Origin: Halioglobus sp.
GTDB lineage: Bacteria > Pseudomonadota > Gammaproteobacteria > Pseudomonadales > Halieaceae
Assembly: GCA_002699145.1 (NCBI GenBank)
Contig: PABK01000035.1
Coordinates: 186,001-250,000, forward strand
Direction of reading: 5' to 3'
Length of the DNA stretch: 64,000 nucleotides
In this document: positions 47,936 to 57,531 of the stretch, piece after piece
How the letters are laid out: each line of letters begins with the position of its first letter
How positions within the stretch are numbered: position 1 is the stretch's first letter
Notes under the pieces: model-generated
The model's input: the letters and a program-made list of their open reading frames with translations, nothing else
The model's database searches: none
What the model was told of the DNA's origin: nothing
Program-made: the position numbers and the translations under genes

Positions 47936-50593
47936 ATGCGTGACGCCAATCCGGGCACGATTTACCTGAAGGATTACCGCCCGCCGGAATTCCTCATCAA
48001 CCGCACCGAACTGCACTTCGAGCTGCACGAGGAGTACGCGCTGGTCACCGCCAGGCTGCACCTGCTGCGCGACCCCGCGGCGCCCGCGCAGGTCCCCCTG
48101 GTGCTGCACGGCCAGCAACTGGAGCTGTTGTCGGTGGAGCTGGACGGCGAGCCGCTGGACGCCGGCGCTTACCAGGTCGACGACGACAGCCTGCGTATAC
48201 CCGGTGTGCCAGAGCAGTGCCGGCTGCAGTGCACCACGCGCATCCGTCCCCAGGACAACAGCTCCCTGGAAGGGCTGTACAAGTCGCGCAGCATGTTCTG
48301 CACCCAGTGCGAGGCCGAGGGTTTCCGCAAGATCACCTACTACCTGGACCGACCCGACGTGATGTCCGTCTTTACGGTCACCGTCGAGGCCGAGCGCGCG
48401 CGCTATCCCGTGCTGCTCAGCAACGGCAACCTGGTGGACAGCGCGGAACTGCCTGACGGGCGGCACCGCGCGGTGTGGCACGACCCCTTTCCCAAGCCCT
48501 GCTACCTGTTCGCGCTGGTGGCGGGCGACCTGCAGTACGTGCAGGACAGTTTTACCACTGCCAGCGGGCGCGACGTCGACCTGCGCATCTATGTCGAGCC
48601 CAAGGACCTGGACAAGTGCGACCACGCCATGCGTTCGCTGCGCGAGTCCATGGCCTGGGACGAGCAGGTGTACGGGCGCGAGTACGACCTCGATGTCTTC
48701 AACATCGTCGCCGTGGACGACTTCAACATGGGGGCGATGGAAAACAAGAGCCTGAACATCTTCAATACCTCCTGTGTGCTGTGCAGCCCGGATATCACCA
48801 CGGATGCGGGCTTCCAGCGCGTGCAGGCGATCGTCGCCCACGAGTACTTCCACAACTGGAGCGGCAACCGCGTGACCTGCAGGGACTGGTTCCAGCTCAG
48901 CCTGAAAGAGGGCTTTACGGTATTCCGCGACGCGCAGTTCTCCGCCGCCATGGGCTCGCCCACGGTCAAGCGGGTGGAGGACGCGACGCTGCTGCGCACC
49001 GCGCAGTTCGCCGAGGACGCCGGCCCCATGGCGCACCCGGTGCGTCCCGAGTCCTATATGGAAATCAACAACTTCTACACCCTCACCGTGTATGAAAAAG
49101 GGGCCGAGGTGGTGCGCATGATCCACACCCTGCTCGGCCCCGAGGCGTTCCGCCGCGGCTCCGACCTGTATTTTTCGCGCCACGACGGCCAGGCGGTCAC
49201 CTGCGAGGACTTCGTGCGTGCCATGGAGGAGGCCAGCGGCGAGGACCTGGGCCAGTTTCGTCGCTGGTACTCGCAGGCCGGTACGCCGCGCCTGCTGGTC
49301 AGTGACAGTTACGACGAGGACGCCCGGCGCTACACGCTGCAGGTGCGCCAGGAATGCCCACCGACTCCCGGGCAGGCCGACAAGCAGCCTCTGGTCATCC
49401 CGCTGGCCATGGGCCTGCTCGGCGACGCCGGCAACCTGCCCCTGCGCCTGGCCGGGGAGGCGCCGGACGCGGAGACCGCGGACAACACCCACCGGGTGCT
49501 GCGTGTCGAACAGGCGGAGCAGAATTTCGTGTTCGAGGACGTGGGCGAGCGCCCGGTGCCTTCTCTGTTGCGCGGGTTTTCCGCCCCGGTGCGCCTGGAC
49601 TACGACTACAGCGCGCAGGACCTGTGCGCGCTGATGAGTCGCGATGACGACGGTTTCGTGCGCTGGGACAGCGCGCAGACACTGGCTACGCGGGTCATCG
49701 AAACGCGACAACAAAGCCTGCGGGCCGGCGCCGAGGCGCCGCCGGACGCGCAGCTGCAGCAGGCGTGTCTCGGCGTGCTCGAGGACGCCTCCCTGGATCC
49801 GGCGATGGTGGCCGAAATGCTGCGCCTGCCCGGCGAGAACTACCTCGCGGAACGGGCCAGCCAGAATGGCGGCGCGGACGTGGACGGCATCCACGCCGCG
49901 CGCGAATGCGTCCTGCGCGAACTGGCGCAGGGCCTGGAGGAGGTGCTGCTGGAACGCTACCAGGCCCTGGCCAGTGATGAGCCCTACGCACCGGATGCGG
50001 CGCAGGTCGCGCGGCGCAGCCTGCGCAACACCTGCCTGGACCTGCTCGCCTGTGCACGGCCGCGGCACCTGGAACTGGCGCAGGCGCAATTCGCCGCGGC
50101 CGGCAACATGAGCGACCGCCTCGCGGCCCTGCAGGCGCTGGCGCTGCGCGGTAGCGACGCACAGCGCGATGAGGCATTGCAGCGTTTCTACCGCGACTGG
50201 CAGCACGAGACGCTGGTGGTCAACCAGTGGCTGCAGGTGCAGGCTGCGATTCCCGACGATGCGGCGTTACAGCGGGTGCAGGCCTTGATGACGCACCCGG
50301 CCTTCGACCTTGGCAACCCGAACAAGGTGCGCGCCGTGGTCGGGGTGTTCAGCACGCAGAACCCGGTCAATTTCCACCGCGCCGATGGCGCCGGTTACCG
50401 CTTTCTCACGGATGTGGTGCTGCAACTCAACGAGCGCAATCCGCAGATTGCCGCGCGATTGCTCACTCCGCTGACCAAGTGGCGCAATTATCGCGGGCGC
50501 GAAGAGCTCATGCGCGGGGAACTGCAGCGCCTGGCCGCGGCCCCGGCGCTGTCCCCGGACGTGTTCGAGGTGGTCAGCAAGTCCCTGGCCTAG
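47936..50593 (+). CDS. pepN: Aminopeptidase N (M1 family)
   Basis: An 885-residue PepN of the gammaproteobacterial type. Substrate-binding GAMEN is in FNMGAMENKSLNIFN, the zinc motif in VAHEYFHNWSGNRVTCRDW, with the third ligand Glu in LSLKEGFTVFRD, and the catalytic Tyr in FYTLTVYEKGAEVVRM. Length is normal (E. coli 870). It degrades peptides to free amino acids in the cytoplasm. Its stop shares CTAG with the convergent BatD gene. Confidence 0.98.
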   Translation: MRDANPGTIYLKDYRPPEFLINRTELHFELHEEYALVTARLHLLRDPAAPAQVPLVLHGQQLELLSVELDGEPLDAGAYQVDDDSLRIPGVPEQCRLQCTTRIRPQDNSSLEGLYKSRSMFCTQCEAEGFRKITYYLDRPDVMSVFTVTVEAERARYPVLLSNGNLVDSAELPDGRHRAVWHDPFPKPCYLFALVAGDLQYVQDSFTTASGRDVDLRIYVEPKDLDKCDHAMRSLRESMAWDEQVYGREYDLDVFNIVAVDDFNMGAMENKSLNIFNTSCVLCSPDITTDAGFQRVQAIVAHEYFHNWSGNRVTCRDWFQLSLKEGFTVFRDAQFSAAMGSPTVKRVEDATLLRTAQFAEDAGPMAHPVRPESYMEINNFYTLTVYEKGAEVVRMIHTLLGPEAFRRGSDLYFSRHDGQAVTCEDFVRAMEEASGEDLGQFRRWYSQAGTPRLLVSDSYDEDARRYTLQVRQECPPTPGQADKQPLVIPLAMGLLGDAGNLPLRLAGEAPDAETADNTHRVLRVEQAEQNFVFEDVGERPVPSLLRGFSAPVRLDYDYSAQDLCALMSRDDDGFVRWDSAQTLATRVIETRQQSLRAGAEAPPDAQLQQACLGVLEDASLDPAMVAEMLRLPGENYLAERASQNGGADVDGIHAARECVLRELAQGLEEVLLERYQALASDEPYAPDAAQVARRSLRNTCLDLLACARPRHLELAQAQFAAAGNMSDRLAALQALALRGSDAQRDEALQRFYRDWQHETLVVNQWLQVQAAIPDDAALQRVQALMTHPAFDLGNPNKVRAVVGVFSTQNPVNFHRADGAGYRFLTDVVLQLNERNPQIAARLLTPLTKWRNYRGREELMRGELQRLAAAPALSPDVFEVVSKSLA

Positions 50594-52284
50594 ACCCCCG
50601 CGCCCGGCTGCGGGTACAGCCGCAGCTCATCCGGCGTTTTCTCGTCGCGCCTGCGCCGGGCATCGCGCAGCGCGTCGAGGCGGCTGGCCATCACGGCCCC
50701 GGACCAGTCGTGATTCTCCCGGGCGTAGAGACTGCGGTCCAGCGCCTCCAGCTGCGCCGTCAGCGCCGTGTCGTCGAACAGCGCCGCGACCTGCTGCAGT
50801 GCGACGATCGAGTCGTCCCCGCTCAGTGCGCGCGCCCAGGCGGGCGCCGCGCGGCGCGCGGCGGCGGCGTCGCCGTTATTGCAGGCATCGCGCAGTTGCC
50901 TGTACAGGCGTCGTTCCTCTGCGTCGGCGCCGCCAGCCGGCGCGGGCGATATCGCGGGTAGGCCCCGGCGGCGGCTGTACAGCAGGTAGGCCAGCGTCAG
51001 CAGCCAACCCAGGCTGCTGGCCACACTCAGTAACTGCCAGGGCAGGGCGCTGGCGCCGGCCGCGCCGGCGGCAACCTGTTCACCTGGCGTCGCGGGCGCC
51101 GCCGCGGGCGGCAGCGCGGTGGCGGGGGCAATGTCGCCGGGGGCGATGTGCAGCCTGCGTGCGGGCAGCACCGCGTAACGCAGGGTCTCGTTCTCGGTAT
51201 CCCACCAGGGGATGCGAATTTCCGGCAGCGCCAGTTCGCCCTCGCGGAGGGGCACCAGGGCCGCGCTGTCTCGCCGTGTGCCGAGCAGGCCACTGGCGAC
51301 CTCGCTCTCGCCGATCTCCGGCTGGTCGGGGTAGAACTTCACGCCCTGTACCGGCTGGAACAGTACCGGCGGAAGTTGCGCACCCTGCAGGCCCTCGCCG
51401 GTGATGCGAATGGTGCGCGTGGCGGACTCGCCCACGCGCAATTGTTCCGGTGGCGTCGACCAGTGTTCCTCCAGTGTGAGCTTGCGCGCCGGCAGCCAGG
51501 TGCCGTCGGGGTAGTCCGCCGGCCGCGGCAGCACCTCGATGCTCAGCGGCCGGGTGGTGAGACGCAGGCGCCGGCCGCTGCCGAGGTCGAACAGGCTGCG
51601 CCGCCCGCTGGCCTGACGTCCACTGAACGCCTGGGGCGGAATTTCCAGTGTGCCGCTCTGTTCCGGGAAGATCGCGTAGCGCAGCTCGTGCACCAGCCAC
51701 TGGCGGCCATCGATGCTGCGCTGGAAGGAGTTCTGCTCCAGCGGCTTGACGAAGGCGTTGTCCAGTTCCAGTTCCGAGACGCTGCGCCCCTCCAGGTTGA
51801 TCGCCTGCAGCACGCGCAGGGTGAGGATTACCTGGCCCTGTACGTAGACGCTGTCCCGGTCGACTTCGGCCTCGAACACCACGGGATTGTCCTGGCTGTC
51901 CATGGTCGGCGGCGCGGCGACGGCAACGGCCAGGGCCGGTGTCAGCGTGTCCCCGACGCGCAGCGGCGGAATCTGTAGCTGTCCCTCCACCCTGGGTGCC
52001 AGGTCCAGCAGCAGTTGCCGCGTGTGGCTGCGCTGGCCGTTGACGAAGCGGGTCTGGCTGCTGGTGGAACGCCGCAGTATCTCGAAATCCCGCTGCAGCG
52101 GCGCGAGGTCCACCGCGCTGAGTTCCTCTTCGCCGTCCGCCGTGATGGTCAGGCGCAGGGAATCGCCCAGCGCCACGCGTTGCCGGTCGAGGCTGGCCGT
52201 GACGGCGGCCTGCGCGATGCCGGTGCCGAGCAGGCTGAGCAGCAACAGCACCAGTGGCAGCGCTCTACCAGTAAACGTCTTCAT
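50590..52284 (-). CDS. BatD-like membrane protein of the Bat/MoxR operon
   Basis: A 564-residue protein with signal peptide (ALPLVLLLLSLLGTGIAQA), repeated immunoglobulin-like beta domains in the periplasm (e.g. VTASLDRQRVALGDSLRLTI, PVVFEAEVDRDSVYVQGQVI) and a late membrane helix (LLSVASSLGWLLTLAYLLY) with a ~110-residue cytoplasmic tail. This is the BatD (oxygen-tolerance) architecture. Last gene of the six-gene unit; its start overlaps the preceding vWA/TPR gene by 20 bases. The complex is thought to act in envelope stress tolerance, mechanism unclear. Confidence 0.88.
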   Translation of the reverse strand: MKTFTGRALPLVLLLLSLLGTGIAQAAVTASLDRQRVALGDSLRLTITADGEEELSAVDLAPLQRDFEILRRSTSSQTRFVNGQRSHTRQLLLDLAPRVEGQLQIPPLRVGDTLTPALAVAVAAPPTMDSQDNPVVFEAEVDRDSVYVQGQVILTLRVLQAINLEGRSVSELELDNAFVKPLEQNSFQRSIDGRQWLVHELRYAIFPEQSGTLEIPPQAFSGRQASGRRSLFDLGSGRRLRLTTRPLSIEVLPRPADYPDGTWLPARKLTLEEHWSTPPEQLRVGESATRTIRITGEGLQGAQLPPVLFQPVQGVKFYPDQPEIGESEVASGLLGTRRDSAALVPLREGELALPEIRIPWWDTENETLRYAVLPARRLHIAPGDIAPATALPPAAAPATPGEQVAAGAAGASALPWQLLSVASSLGWLLTLAYLLYSRRRGLPAISPAPAGGADAEERRLYRQLRDACNNGDAAAARRAAPAWARALSGDDSIVALQQVAALFDDTALTAQLEALDRSLYARENHDWSGAVMASRLDALRDARRRRDEKTPDELRLYPQPGAGV

Positions 52285-54109
52285 TCCTGCGCGGACCCTC
52301 TTCCTGTCGTTGGCGTGACTCGTAGCGAAATTTTTCCCGCAGCAGGCCGGAGGGGTCGTCGGGCACGCGCCGCAGCCATTGCTCCATGGCCTGGTCCATT
52401 TCCCGCTCGGCCGCCTGTTCCTGCGCCTGCCGCGCCGCCGCCTGTTGCTCGGCAGCGGCCTTCTCCTGTTCGCCGGCGCCCGCCTGCTGCGCGTCCTGTG
52501 CCGCCTCTCGGTCCTGCTGCTCGCTGTCCCGCCGGTCCGCCTGCGCCGGTTGTTCCGCGGCACCGTCCTGTTGTTCGCCGGGGGAGGACTGACTCTGCGC
52601 CTGTTCAGGGGACTCCTGCGGCTGGCTGTCCTGCTGTTGGCCCGGTTGCGCCTCCTGCCCCGCGCGCTGCTCCTGCTGCTGTCCCTGCTGGCCTTCCTGG
52701 GGCTGCTCCTGCTCCTGACCGTTCTGCTGTTGTTGCTGTTGTTGCTGCTGCTGTTGTTCGCGCAGGCGTTGCAGCAGTTCCAGGTTCGCGCTGGCGTCCT
52801 CGCGATCGGGTTCGCGCTGCAGCGACTCCTGGTAGGCGGCGATGGCCTCGTCGAGTTGTCCGGCGCGCGCCAGGGCGTTGCCGCGATTGAACCAGGCGTC
52901 GGCACTGTCGGCGGCGCCAAAGTGTTGCGCCGCCGACGCGTAATCGCCGTCGCGGTAGGCCGCCGTACCGGCCCACTGCGAATCCTCGAACAACTCGGCT
53001 GCGCGCGCGTTGTCGCCGCTTCGCAGGGCGCGCTGTCCGCGCTGGTCCGGGGTCAGCCACAGGTCGTCCCAGGACTGTGCCGTCGCCGGTTGCGGCGAGC
53101 CTAGCAGCAATAGCGGCAACAGTCCGAGCAGCCAGCCGCGGCGAAACAGCGCCAGGGCGAAGGGCAGCAGGAACGGGACCAGCAGGTAACCCTTGTCGTC
53201 CCAGCTGTCCGCACTGCGCTGCAGCGCCAGGGTTTGTTCGGGAACGGGCAGGGCGGAGGCGGCCAGCAGCGCCTCGAGATCGCTGTTGTCGATACGCATG
53301 GCGCGGTACTGGCCGCCGGTCGCGGCGGCCAGGCGGAACAGCGGCTCTTCGTCCAGTCCCGGCATGACGATAGCGCCGTCACCGTCCTTGACGAAGCCGC
53401 CCTGGGGCAGGGGGATGGGGGCTCCCGTGGCCGTGCCCACGCCCATGACGCTCAGGCGCGCGCCGGAACCGCGCATCGCCATCTCGATCTCGCGGCGGTC
53501 ATCCTCGCTGATGCCGTCCGTCACCAGCAGCAGGAGCCCGCCGCGCACGCCCGCCGAGCGCAACAGTTCCAGGCCCTGCTGTACCGCCGCCAGGGGGTCG
53601 CTGCCCGGCACCGGCATCATGTCAGGATGCAGCGCCGGCAGCAGGTTGGCGATGGTGGGCGTATCGTCGGTCAGCGGGGTGACGATGTGCGCGTCCCCCG
53701 AGTAGGCGATGAGCCCGGTCTGACCCTCGCGACGCAGGGCCAGCAGGTCCAGCAATTTCTGCCGCGCGCGATCCGTGCGCGAGGGAGGCAGGTCGGCGGA
53801 CTTCATCGAGTAGCTCAGGTCCAGCAGCAGCACCAGGGCGTCCTGTGCCTGGTGCACGGGCTGGGGTATCTTTTCCCAGCTCGGCCCGCTCGCCGCGAGG
53901 CTGGCGATGATCCAGGCGCAGGCGACGCCCGGCAGCAGGTTGCGCGTCCTGCCGCTGGCGCTTGCGCTGACCAGGTGTTGCAACAGTTGCGGCGCGATGA
54001 CGGACTGCCAGCTGCCGCCGCCGCGGCGCTGCCGCCACAGCAACAGCAGCAGCAGGGCGGCCGGCAGCAGGCACCACAGCCACTCGGGACGCATCAGGTG
54101 CAGGCTCAT
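52265..54109 (-). CDS. BatB-like vWA domain protein with TPR and Gln-rich tail
   Basis: A 614-residue protein: two N-terminal membrane helices, a vWA domain (~80-290) with metal site LLLDLSYSMKSAD (DxSxS) and LLLVTDGISEDD, a further membrane helix near 305-325, a TPR-like block (AWFNRGNALARAGQLDEAIA) and then ~140 residues dominated by Gln, Glu and Ala beginning with a run of eleven Gln. The last 30 residues (WLRRVPDDPSGLLREKFRYE) are conserved in the family. The fusion of vWA and TPR is typical of this operon in Pseudomonas-like bacteria. Starts in a 4-base overlap with the upstream vWA gene. Confidence 0.9.
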   Translation of the reverse strand: MSLHLMRPEWLWCLLPAALLLLLLWRQRRGGGSWQSVIAPQLLQHLVSASASGRTRNLLPGVACAWIIASLAASGPSWEKIPQPVHQAQDALVLLLDLSYSMKSADLPPSRTDRARQKLLDLLALRREGQTGLIAYSGDAHIVTPLTDDTPTIANLLPALHPDMMPVPGSDPLAAVQQGLELLRSAGVRGGLLLLVTDGISEDDRREIEMAMRGSGARLSVMGVGTATGAPIPLPQGGFVKDGDGAIVMPGLDEEPLFRLAAATGGQYRAMRIDNSDLEALLAASALPVPEQTLALQRSADSWDDKGYLLVPFLLPFALALFRRGWLLGLLPLLLLGSPQPATAQSWDDLWLTPDQRGQRALRSGDNARAAELFEDSQWAGTAAYRDGDYASAAQHFGAADSADAWFNRGNALARAGQLDEAIAAYQESLQREPDREDASANLELLQRLREQQQQQQQQQQQNGQEQEQPQEGQQGQQQEQRAGQEAQPGQQQDSQPQESPEQAQSQSSPGEQQDGAAEQPAQADRRDSEQQDREAAQDAQQAGAGEQEKAAAEQQAAARQAQEQAAEREMDQAMEQWLRRVPDDPSGLLREKFRYESRQRQEEGPRRNEDVYW

Positions 54110-55155
54110 CGCACCTCCTCCCGCAAGCGCGTGGCCCTGCCCGGCAGCGACAGGCTCATGTTGCGCAGGCCCTGCTGCAGCGCCAGGGCGAAGCTGGCCA
54201 GCAGCGCGCACAGCAGCGGCAGGTAGCCCAAGGCCTGGCGCGGGCGGTACACGCTGCTTTCGTGTTCCACCGGCTCGAGTTCGTCGAGCATGGCGTAAAT
54301 GGCGGTCAGTTCTCCCGGGTTGCGCGCGCGGAAGTAACTGCCCCCGGTCAGTTGCGCGATCTGTTGCAGCGTGGCCTCGTCCAGTTCCGCCGAGGGGTCG
54401 ACCTGGCGCGCGCCAAAGCTGGAGCCGAACAGGCCGGGCAGGGTGAGTTCGTCGGCGCCGATGCCGATGGTGTAGATGCGGATGCCCAGTTCCGCCGCCA
54501 GGCGCGCGGCCTCGATTGGTTGCACGGTGCTGGCGGTATCCCGACCATCGGTGAGCAGGATGAGCACCCGGCTCTGCGCGGGTCGCTCGCGCAGCCGTTT
54601 CACCGCCAGGCCGATGGCGTCGCCGATGGCGGTCTCCCTGCCGGCGAAACCCAGTTGCGCCTCGCGCAGGAAGCGCTGCACCGTGCGCGTGTCGAAACTC
54701 AGCGGCGACTGCACGTAGGCATTGGAGCCGAACAGGATCAGGCCGAGGCGGTCACCGCTGCGGCGGCCGATGAAGTCCGCCCCGACCTGTTTCACCGCGT
54801 CCACCCGCCGCGCCAGCTTGTTGCCGACCTGCATATCCTCGATGCGCATGGAGCCGGAGATATCCACGGCGAGCATCAGGTCACGACCGCTGTCCGGCAG
54901 CTCTACCGCCGCGCCAATCCATACCGGGCGGGCGGCCGCCAGCAGCAGTAACAGCCAGATCAGCCACGCCAGCCAGGCGGCCAGTGTGCCGCCGCGCAGC
55001 GTGGCGCGCCCCTGGGCTGCGCCCAGTTGTTGCCAGCGCTGGAAAAAGGGGGCGAGCAGGGCGCTCTCGCCGGATTGCGCTCGCGGCAGCAGGCGCCTAG
55101 CCAGTAATGGCAGCGGCGCCAGGACGAATACCCATGGCCACAGCCACTCGATCAT
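54106..55155 (-). CDS. BatA-like vWA domain membrane protein
   Basis: A 349-residue protein with N-terminal membrane helices (WPWVFVLAPLPLLARRLLP, and AWLAWLIWLLLLLAAARPVW), a vWA domain with complete metal site (MLAVDISGSMRIEDMQ, RVLILLTDGRDTAS) and a C-terminal helix (LGYLPLLCALLASFALAL). It should anchor in the inner membrane with the vWA domain exposed and interact with MoxR and the other Bat proteins. ATG 55155 overlaps the stop of the DUF4381 gene by four bases. Confidence 0.92.
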   Translation of the reverse strand: MIEWLWPWVFVLAPLPLLARRLLPRAQSGESALLAPFFQRWQQLGAAQGRATLRGGTLAAWLAWLIWLLLLLAAARPVWIGAAVELPDSGRDLMLAVDISGSMRIEDMQVGNKLARRVDAVKQVGADFIGRRSGDRLGLILFGSNAYVQSPLSFDTRTVQRFLREAQLGFAGRETAIGDAIGLAVKRLRERPAQSRVLILLTDGRDTASTVQPIEAARLAAELGIRIYTIGIGADELTLPGLFGSSFGARQVDPSAELDEATLQQIAQLTGGSYFRARNPGELTAIYAMLDELEPVEHESSVYRPRQALGYLPLLCALLASFALALQQGLRNMSLSLPGRATRLREEVR

Positions 55156-55628
55156 GTCGACACCCGGTGGTGCTGGATCCAGTGGCGCGCGGCGCGGTGT
55201 AGCTGCGTGGCATCCAGGTGCGCGCACTCGCCGCGGTACACGGCCTGTGTGAAATCTGCCTCGAAGCGCAGCCCCGGGCTGCAATGGCGATTGAGGAAGT
55301 CGGTCCAGCGCTCGCCGTGGATGGCGGCGACCTCCCTGCGGGGATAGGCGCGCAGGGCGACGCTTTTCAGCAGTGCGTTGGTTTCGCGCGCGTAGCGCGC
55401 GCCGTCACCGTCGCGGGCGAAGCGCGCCTGCAGTGCCTGTAGTTGCGCCAGCGCGCGACGCCGGTAGGCATTGCGCCGATGGCGTCGTAACAGGAACACG
55501 GCCAGCGCCAGCAGGGCGCCCGCGCAAAGCAGGGCCAGCAGCCACCAGCCCGGCGCCGGCGGCCACCAGCCGATAGCGGCGGGTTCGCGCAGCGGGTGCA
55601 GGGCGGCGAGTGGATCCTGGGGATTCAC
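55152..55628 (-). CDS. DUF4381 family membrane protein
   Basis: A 158-residue protein starting DPLAALHPLREPAAIGWWPP, with one membrane helix (GWWLLALLCAGALLALAVFL) and a cytoplasmic helical tail (RRALAQLQALQARFARDGDG, YPRREVAAIHGERWTDFL). This matches DUF4381, a regular member of MoxR/vWA operons between DUF58 and BatA. Four-base overlaps link it to both neighbours. Confidence 0.9.
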   Translation of the reverse strand: MNPQDPLAALHPLREPAAIGWWPPAPGWWLLALLCAGALLALAVFLLRRHRRNAYRRRALAQLQALQARFARDGDGARYARETNALLKSVALRAYPRREVAAIHGERWTDFLNRHCSPGLRFEADFTQAVYRGECAHLDATQLHRAARHWIQHHRVST

Positions 55629-56575
55629 CTGCGCGGCTCCCCGTAATAGGTTTGCAGCAGGTTGTACGGGGACTGGTCGGTGTCCGCCGCCAGCAGGGGG
55701 ATGCCGAGGCGGCGCAGGTGCCGCGACAGCGCCTCGCGCCGTTGTGCGAAATCGTCGCGGTAGCGCGCGCGCAGGCGCCTGTCCCCGGTGCGCAGTTCAC
55801 TGCGCGAGCGGCCGTCGGTGACGGCGTAGGTTCCCGCCCTGGGCAATTCGGCCTCCAGCGGGTCCGCGCACACCAGCGCGGTGATCTCGGTGTGCTTGGC
55901 CAGTTCGTAGAGCTGCTCCGCCGCCTGTTCTTCCTCGCTGCCGTGGAAATCACTGACCAGGAACACGCTGGAGCCGGGTCGCGCGATGCGCCTGAGGTTG
56001 CCCAGCATGGTGCTGAAGCCGCCGTTGTGCGCGGGCGTCGGCGACGGCAGGGCGTGGTTGTAGCGCGCTATTTCGGAGAGCAGGGCCAGCACCGTGCGCC
56101 GGCTGCGTCGCGGACGGATTTCCCGGTGCCCGTCGTCGTCGAACACCAGTCCGCCGACGCGATCGCCACCGTGCAGCGCGGCCCAGGCGAGCAGGCCGGC
56201 CAGGTGAGCGCCGAGCACCGACTTGCAGCAGTGTGTGGAGCCGAAGAACATGGCGGCGCGCTGGTCCACGACGATCATCACGGGGCGCTCGCGTTCCTCG
56301 CGGAACAGCTTGGTATGGGCATTGCCGGTGCGTGCGGTGACGCGCCAGTCGATGCTGCGGATGTCGTCGCCGCTCTGGTAGGCGCGCACCTCCTCGAAAT
56401 CGATGCCGCGGCCGCGGAAGTTGGTCTTGTTCGGTCCGGCGAGGTTGCTCAGGGCGCGCTTCCTGCGCGTCAGGCGCAACTGCCGCGCGCTGAAACGCAG
56501 GGCGATGAGCTGCTCCAGCTGCGCATACGCCCCGCTGGCGGGAAGGCTGACATCGGACCCAGGCATCCGCGGCAT
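55625..56575 (-). CDS. DUF58 family vWA-like protein
   Basis: A 316-residue cytoplasmic protein of the DUF58 family: GRGIDFEEVRAYQSGDDIRS followed by IDWRVTARTGNAHTKLFREE and PVMIVVDQRAAMFFGSTHC, where the vWA metal motif is replaced by DQRAAM. DUF58 proteins accompany MoxR ATPases. Start overlaps the end of the moxR-like gene by one base. Confidence 0.93.
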   Translation of the reverse strand: MPRMPGSDVSLPASGAYAQLEQLIALRFSARQLRLTRRKRALSNLAGPNKTNFRGRGIDFEEVRAYQSGDDIRSIDWRVTARTGNAHTKLFREERERPVMIVVDQRAAMFFGSTHCCKSVLGAHLAGLLAWAALHGGDRVGGLVFDDDGHREIRPRRSRRTVLALLSEIARYNHALPSPTPAHNGGFSTMLGNLRRIARPGSSVFLVSDFHGSEEEQAAEQLYELAKHTEITALVCADPLEAELPRAGTYAVTDGRSRSELRTGDRRLRARYRDDFAQRREALSRHLRRLGIPLLAADTDQSPYNLLQTYYGEPRR

Positions 56576-57531
56576 CAGCCCACCGGCACCACCGCCAGCA
56601 GTTCGCCGATGACCCGGTCCGGGTCCACACCGTTGGCCTCGGCCTCGAAACTGAGCAACAGGCGGTGGCGCAGTACATCGGCGGCCACTGCCTGCACGTC
56701 GTCGGGGCTGACAAAATCGCGGCCGTGCAACCAGGCATGGGCGCGGGCGCAGCGGTCCAGGGCGATGGTGGCACGCGGGCTGCCGCCGTATTCGATCCAG
56801 CCGGCCAGTTCCTGGGAGTACATCGCCGGCGAGCGTGTCGCGATCACCAGTTGTACCATGTACTGTTCCACGGCCTCGGACATGTGCAGCGCGAGGGCCT
56901 CGCGCCGCGCGGCGAATACCGCCTGCTGCGATAGCGGCGGTGGCGGCGGCAGGGTGCGGCTGCTCGCCTCGTCACGGGTCAATTGCAGGATGCGGGTTTC
57001 AGCCTCTGCGTCGGGATAGTCCACGTTGACATGCAGCAGGAAGCGGTCGAGCTGGGCCTCGGGCAGGGGGTAGGTGCCCTCTTGCTCGATCGGGTTCTGC
57101 GTGGCCATGACCAGGAAGAGTTCCGGCAGGGGGAACGTGCGGCTGCCGACACTGACCTGGCGCTCCGCCATCGCTTCCAGCAGCGCGGACTGCACCTTGG
57201 CCGGGGCGCGGTTCACCTCGTCGGCGAGCACCAGGTTGTGGAATACCGGGCCCTGCTGGAACTGGAAGCTGCCCTCCTGGGGGCGGTAGATTTCCGTGCC
57301 GGTGACGTCGCCGGGCAGCAGGTCGGGGGTGAACTGGATGCGGTGGAAACTGCCCTCGATGCCGTCGGCCAGGCACTTGATGGCGCGCGTCTTGGCCAGG
57401 CCCGGCGCCCCTTCGACCAGCAGGTGACCGTCCGCCAGCAGCGCCATCACCAGGCGTTCCACCAGGTGATCCTGGCCGATGATCTGCCCGCTGAGCCAGT
57501 CGGTCAGGGCTCGAATATCCGCGTTCGCCAC
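56575..57531 (-). CDS. MoxR family AAA+ ATPase
   Basis: A 318-residue MoxR ATPase. Walker A is VEGAPGLAKT, Walker B is LVLADEVNRAP, sensor 1 lies in LVMATQNPIEQEGTYPLPEA, followed by QLDRFLLHV. The start is GTG at 57531, five bases after AAGGAG; an ATG one base upstream is out of frame. First gene of the unit MoxR, DUF58, DUF4381, BatA, BatB, BatD, in which MoxR acts as a chaperone-like ATPase on the vWA proteins. Confidence 0.94.
   Translation of the reverse strand: MANADIRALTDWLSGQIIGQDHLVERLVMALLADGHLLVEGAPGLAKTRAIKCLADGIEGSFHRIQFTPDLLPGDVTGTEIYRPQEGSFQFQQGPVFHNLVLADEVNRAPAKVQSALLEAMAERQVSVGSRTFPLPELFLVMATQNPIEQEGTYPLPEAQLDRFLLHVNVDYPDAEAETRILQLTRDEASSRTLPPPPPLSQQAVFAARREALALHMSEAVEQYMVQLVIATRSPAMYSQELAGWIEYGGSPRATIALDRCARAHAWLHGRDFVSPDDVQAVAADVLRHRLLLSFEAEANGVDPDRVIGELLAVVPVG

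Noticed and set aside
46835-50206. An 1123-codon open frame antisense to pepN and its upstream genes
   Set aside because: Same artefact of high GC: composition is His/Gln/Val/Arg-rich, no start with ribosome site, and it crosses four real genes.
52700-52770. CAG/CAA run looking like a microsatellite
   Set aside because: It encodes the poly-Gln stretch of the vWA/TPR protein, and Gln-rich tails are usual in this family; no sign of a separate repeat element.
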